Origin: Allodiplogaster sudhausi | Taxonomy: Eukaryota > Nematoda > Chromadorea > Rhabditida > Diplogasteridae | Length of the DNA: 64,000 nt | Assembly: GCA_945643635.1 (NCBI GenBank) | Contig: CALZFC010000018.1 | Location: 755,001-819,000, forward strand | Direction: 5' to 3' | In this document: in pieces, positions 59,049 through 64,000 of the stretch | Numbering within the stretch: the first letter of the stretch is position 1 | How the letters are laid out: each line of letters begins with the position of its first letter | The notes under the pieces: model-generated | The model's input: only the letters and a program-made list of their open reading frames with translations | Told to the model about the DNA's origin: nothing | Databases searched by the model: none | Program-made: the position numbers and the translations under genes

Positions 59049-62035
59049 CTATTCGGCCATAATGGCCTCCAACTTGCGGTAGATGAGCCCTGCATCTCTT
59101 GACATGGGCTCCGGAATGCCGAGCAGATTCGCAAGAAGGGACAGCTCTTGTTTCACTTCGTGTGGGTACTCGAGGTCGAACAACCAGAAGCAAGCGAGGT
59201 AGGAGAGAAGCGCATGGGCAAGGTCTCCAGAAACCTGCAGCATGCGTATTATAAAGCAGGTAAAAAATAAATAAAAAAGCTATGAGTATAAGAATTTTTT
59301 TTAATTTGTTAAAATTAAATTTTTTTAATTTGTTAAAATTACATTTCAACTTTTTTTTTTAACAAAACATGACTGACGGTTACATCGACTCCCTCAAGAG
59401 CGATGATGAACTTGGCAGAGACATCACCGTATGCGACTATCACCGGCTGCCGGATGCCCTCATTCTTGAGTTGATCAAGAGCCGACGACGCAGAATGATG
59501 TGCCTAAGCAGCATAGTTTACACTCCTCTCGCTGTATCGTCTCTCTTTCTCGCTCCTTTTCACTCACAAGATAAGAAAAAGGCAACAGGAAACTAATGTC
59601 ACTTAACTTATAAGCAATAGGTAGATATTGATTGGGAATTTGAATTGTAATAAATAACGGACCAGGAAGCGATTGTAGACGAACTTGACACGAGATGGCT
59701 TCTTCTTTTTGTCTGTATGCTCGAACAGTGCCAGCATGTTGAGTAAGAACTCGAATGTAGCGAAATCTGAGGCATACAATTATTCTCTTTTTAACAGTTC
59801 GATGAATAGTTTGGAAATACAATTGAACCTGGGTTACAAAGATAAATACTTAGTACACATGGATGCATTTTTTTCGATAACTCAAAACTTTATAAGGTTG
59901 AGAATACCGAACCATTTGTTCCAGGCGGGAAGGCGTTCGCTTCAACAAGAGATCTTCTCTTCGCTTCGGATATTACGCGCAGGGCACGCTGAGACATTGC
60001 CGGCGCAATCTTCTCTTGCAATCTCCGTGGAAAGTCTCCCGCGGAAGCGCACTTTGACGCGATGAAGTCATCGACAATCTGCAAGCAAATTCAAAAGTAT
60101 ATTTGTCTAATGTGAATTCCAAAAATTTTGTTCTAAACTCAAGCCATAGAGCAAGAAATAACTCATGTAAGTATAGACAAATTATTTAAATGTAAAACAA
60201 AATCCGACAAATAAAAAATCACATACGTAACGGGACTGCGCGTAGAAGGAGTAACGTGTCATTGTTGCTCGCGGAGGATTGTTCTGGCAAAAGCGTATAC
60301 GACAGTTTCTAAAAAAAATTATATATCGCCATTTGTGAGAGAGCTGCTACTAGTAGTAGAATTTTACATTTTAATCTAAAGACTCTCTTATATATGACAA
60401 AATGAAATATCTGTATAACTTTAAAGACTCGAGAGACAAAAACCTCTTCTGCTTAAGGAGTTCGAGGTGCTCGACAGAGCCGTGTATCAAGTTGTTAATT
60501 CGCTTAAACAAAAGGTTTTGTAATGCCTTTAATTTTCAAAATATAACAGTATCTTGTAGAGCTTTAACTGACATTTAAATGATCGTCAGTTTCTCTCTCC
60601 TCCTCGTTATCCGAAGAAGCAAGCCACTCTCGGCTGCCTGCTTTCTTCTTGTACTCTCTGATGGGCTGTGATAGCAAGCTTCTTTTTCCAAGAAGAGATC
60701 TGACCCGCCTAACGCGGCATTCGACAAGTCCCTTGTGGCTGTCGATGAAGGCATCCTGAAATGCTTTCTGTAGTTACATCAGAGAAAATTCAGGTAACTA
60801 GCAATGCGTTATCGAGTCTTTCAAATTTCATAATGATCTTCATTCAGTTAAAAACTGTTGTGTAGAAAAAAAGGTTGCTAACTATAGAACAGTTGGGGTA
60901 TCCTGCGAATAGATGCGTAACGAAGCTCCGCGTCTCTTTCGGGGATGGTTTTTCTCTGCTAAAAAAGTGCGGTAAAATATCAGTTGTTCAAGAGTTGAAA
61001 ACTAGCGTGTCAGCGTATGTCAGCAGAAAGTCGGCGATCCTTCTCGTAAGCAGGCAGCGGCCAACCCTGTCGTCCGAAATGTCATACGACGGGTCATCTT
61101 GTAGCCTCTTGAGGAATGGAGCTCCTTGCTTGCCAACCAATAACTTCTCAAAGCTGCATTTCAAAAGGCGCTGGTTCAGACGATGGTAGAAGGGGTCTTA
61201 AACGCATACGTTTACTTGTTTAAAAGGAAAATTAATTAGAAATCTGCTTGCGCCGAGTTTTGCTTGCATACTAAAGGATACAACAGACAAAAGTGCAGTT
61301 TACTAAACAGAAATTTAAAGGCCTGCCTGTGTACATCGTCCGATCTGGAACTGCCGAGGGAGTTCTGACCAACGGTGACTCCGAGCGAACTTGAGGTGTC
61401 GAGGGATGAGAAATCGCTAAGTAAATTAAATGAATTACTAGCTGCGCTTACAATCTGAGTATGATTTACCTCCAAGCTCTTCAAGATCGCGATCTTTGTC
61501 GACTTCTCTCTCACAAGGGTTAGCATCTTCAACATCAACTGAAAATTCATGAATCTAAGATATGAGCATTCATTTTAGTATAACCTTGCTCCGCTCGAGT
61601 ATCATCAGGAAAAACTGCGTTTTTCTCCCACGAGAGCGCAGTCGGATTGGTTGGCGAAAGGGACTCATTTTTTGCCAGGAATGTGGAAGAAATCGAGAGG
61701 GATAGCTCCTGGCTGTTCATCGTAGTCGAAGTTGCCGGACTCTGAGAAGTGATCCACGTAAAAATATACTCATTTAGAGAGATAGGCAATCGGTAAACCT
61801 CGAGTAAGCTTCCTGTTGCTATGTAATGTGCGTGTGGCGCCGCAACAACTTGAGAGGGGTGAACGTCTATCATACGCTGAGGAGTGTTGAGCTGCAGCCT
61901 GACATTTGTCAGAGGGGAGCCAGTCCGTGTACTCACATATTGCTTGACTTGTGCAATGGTCTCGAAGTAGCAGTCCTCTTCGCCCAAACACTCGGGCTCA
62001 GGAGCACCCGCTTCCAACAGAATGGTTAGACGCAT
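59049..62035 (-). CDS. Transposon companion protein
   Basis: Multi-exon gene 3' of the transposase on the same strand. The first exon (ATG 62035) starts MRLTILLEAGAPEPECLGEE and looks like a PB1/ubiquitin-like module (IAQVKQYVSTRTGSPLTNVR, LQLNTPQRMIDVHPSQVV). Middle exons are hydrophilic and Ser-rich (SSSLGVTVGQNSLGSSRSDD), then FEKLLVGKQGAPFLKRLQDD, KPSPKETRSFVTHLFAGYPN, DAFIDSHKGLVECRVRRVRS and IVDDFIASKCASAGDFPRRL. The C-terminus has FATFEFLLNMLALFEHTDKK, LKNEGIRQPVIVAYGDVSAK and FWLFDLEYPHEVKQEL before EAIMAE and stop. The 'QP.I.A.G' block followed by a 'F..F...YP' block is the hallmark of proteins found beside TNP2-like transposases in animals. The role in transposition is unknown. Exon borders in the middle are approximate. 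Confidence 0.65.
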
Positions 62036-62186
62036 TGGGTCTAACGCTAAAGATCACACTAACTAGGAAATAAATCATGCAAATGATCACATATTCGTGA
62101 GCCGTCGTAAATAACGGGATAAATTGAAATATTGATCTTCAGATCAAAGTATTTGTTTATTGCTAAGAGAAAATAACGAAAATATT

Positions 62187-64000
62187 CTAGCAGTGGCAGA
62201 GGGCGTGTCTTGGCATGAAAGCGGTCTCATTTCCCTCGGGGTAGCCGTCAAGAGGCAGTGGATCAAAAAGTTCCTTGAAAAAGACAGTTGTGATCGCTCC
62301 AGATGCGGTGAAGAAGCAACATTGTCTGCTGTCATCAAATCGAGCGGGATGTCCGATCTTTGCAACGATCTTCCATGTTTGTTCCGTGAATGCGAAGCAA
62401 TCGATCTGGGCAGGAACAAAGCTGCTACTCTTGTTCAGCAAAACGATGTCTCCCGACTTGTAGAGTGTCCCGTGATGCTGGAGTAGGAGAGTGCACTTCA
62501 CCCGTCGTTCCTTCAGAACTGCCCGTGCGAGCGCTGACACTTGATGTTGCTCGATTCCTTTTCCGGGAACGAATTCCACCTCCTTCTGAAGACGTAGTGC
62601 CCAAAGAGTGCGCTGGATGTGAGTTGCGAACGTGCACGGCAGACACGTGAAGTTCCTTGTAATGTAGGACCGTCGCTTGACGTACGCATTCAGTTGCTCG
62701 AATTGCAGAGTACTCAGTTGTCCAACTGGCCCTAGAGAACGAATCGCAGCTGCATAGTGCAGCAACGCGTGCGTCTTGTAGATGGGCCTGGACGAATGGG
62801 CTGCAGCTGCGCGAGAGGGCGGAATGTCCAGAGGGACAACTCGCCAAGCAAGAGACACGTATTCCTCGGCCGTAGAACGTACCAAATCAATGTCGCCAGA
62901 TGTCAACTCGAATGAGCAGAGAAGGCGACTCAACTCGGAAAAGCGCTGGAACAGAAGCCGGATCTCAGGTTCCGCAACCATTACGTCCAACGGGAAGAGA
63001 AATGGGACGAGCCGAATGAGAAATGCTGTGTCGGCTGCCTTTTGCCCGGACACAGGGTCACCTTGCGAAACATCGGCCGGGATTGGGTTGATTGTGCAGC
63101 TGCTGTCGACTCGCCCAGTAGCAAAGGCACATAACTTATCGTTGATATCCTTGAGCGGAAGTCCATTCCGAATGATGGCCCGAATGACCACTCCTAGAAG
63201 ACGGCAGCTCTCGCCCTCGTACAAGTCGTGGGCGATATCACAGTAGGCATCCTCCGACACGTGGTATCCCGTAATGCCGTTGAGTGGCGAATCCCCCATC
63301 ACGCCAAAAGCAGGAGGGCCGTTCGCTTGATACCTTAAGTTATCGCTTAAATTCATCCTATCTCCGATCAACGACAAAGGAACCGACCACGCCAAAGTCC
63401 GTAATTGGCAGTCCTTCTCTAGGTGAACGGCTCCAAAGTCGCGGTAGTTGGTCAAGCAGTGACGGCAAGGGAAACCTCCGGAAAAGCACGTCTGCATCTG
63501 GCGGACTTGGTTTAGTGCCAGGTTATCACCAAGAACCGAGTGCAGCCAAGGGTAGACGACAACGCTTCGCCCTCTCCACGACACCATGATTCCGTTTTCG
63601 TAGAGTACGTTCAACTCTACCTAAGAAGTTAAACTAATTGTTGATCTTTATTTACAACTTTTACGCTTTTTTAAAAATTTTACTTCAAATATATTACGGC
63701 ACCTTGAAGCTTTCTAGAAGAGGCTTGTAGCCATAAGCCTTGTGATCAGACCCGTACGATGTCGCGTAGAGAAACCTAAAGCATTTACTTGAAGAACTGC
63801 TTTTTTTATTTTAGCATTTTGACACTTACTTCCATTTATGTAGACACGAAGCATGCCGTCTCAGTCCGGAAAAAGTGAAGAACATCATGGTTTGAGAGTG
63901 GATAGACGACGCCTTTCGTAGACCACTTCCAGGGCAAACGTCATCGAGGTATACCACAATCGGAAGTAGTGGTTTCTTCGTTCTGGAGGTAGCGTCACGA
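62187..64000 (-). CDS. TNP2-like transposase, 5' end outside window
   Basis: DDE-type cut-and-paste transposase of the CACTA/TNP2 kind. Three exons are visible: 63999-63831 (VVYLDDVCPGSGLRKA, FFTFSGLRRHASCLHKWK), 63775-63702 (FLYATSYGSDHKAYGYKPLL) and 63623-62187. The last contains LGDNLALNQ, a Cys motif (FPCRHCLTNYRDFG), AHDLYEGESCRLLGVVIR, and the closing block HALLHYAAAIRSLGPVGQLS then QFEQLNAYVKRRSYITRN. These match the family pattern: 'YxDD.....G', 'GDNL..', 'CR.C', 'HDLLEG' and 'K.H..LHY...I...GP......RFE..h.y.K'. The Asp residues in YLDDV and GDNL are the likely catalytic ones. The 475-codon last exon has no stop or frameshift. Confidence 0.85.

Larger units (their letters stand above)
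59046..64000 (-). mobile_element. Two-gene CACTA/TNP2-like DNA transposon (right part outside window)
   Basis: Two adjacent minus-strand genes are the pair that travels together in many animal transposons: a TNP2-like transposase and a companion protein with a conserved C-terminal domain. Both look open, so the element may be recent, or domesticated. Terminal repeats and target duplication cannot be defined because the 5' side is beyond 64000. Confidence 0.75.

Overview
The window is nuclear DNA from a nematode. The evidence is a cuticle collagen with the nematode N-terminal domain (24.1-25.3 kb), a nematode-type serpentine chemoreceptor (21.7-23.4 kb), a cuticlin-like ZP-domain gene (36.8-40.4 kb), and many short introns (often 45-140 bp) that can be resolved by splice phase. 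The species cannot be named. All models were built by eye from reading frames, GT/GC donors and AG acceptors; no database search was run.

Layout: 1-9.5 kb is gene-poor and packed with (GA)n/(CT)n tracts. 9.6-11.6 kb (+) is a secreted C-type lectin with a coiled-coil neck. 12.2-12.8 kb (-) is a two-exon gene for a 78-residue secreted protein. 14.95-19.2 kb (-) is translation factor eIF3 subunit L, whose first intron carries an 852-bp inverted-repeat transposon with an 8-bp target duplication. 21.7-23.4 kb (+) is an intact eight-exon chemoreceptor, followed by the collagen with a TATA box. 26.6-33.4 kb (-) is a large many-exon gene for a probably helical scaffold with an Arg/Gly tail; VIRMA is the best guess but unproven. 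35.1-36.2 kb (-) is an unrecognised secreted protein, and 36.8-40.4 kb (-) is the ZP-domain protein. 41.8-46.3 kb (-) holds one or two unrecognised genes and a tRNA-like sequence.

From 46 kb the window is dominated by repeats: a 2.67-kb near-perfect inverted repeat (48.27-50.94 kb), long purine/pyrimidine tracts, a small cysteine-containing gene on the minus strand (56.2-56.5 kb), and the first three membrane segments of a rhodopsin-type GPCR (57.5-58.2 kb). The GPCR stops where a two-gene transposon begins. That element (59.05-64 kb, -) encodes a TNP2-like transposase and its usual companion protein and runs off the right edge.

The most unusual signals are: (i) three short repeat modules, each next to a constant ACACACAGAAAA end but built from a different short word repeated in both orientations; (ii) at least three GC-AG introns in three unrelated genes; (iii) the truncated GPCR abutting the two-gene transposon; (iv) a 25-bp perfect hairpin behind the collagen; and (v) a decayed copy of part of the large 26.6-33.4 kb gene lying beyond its own 3' end.
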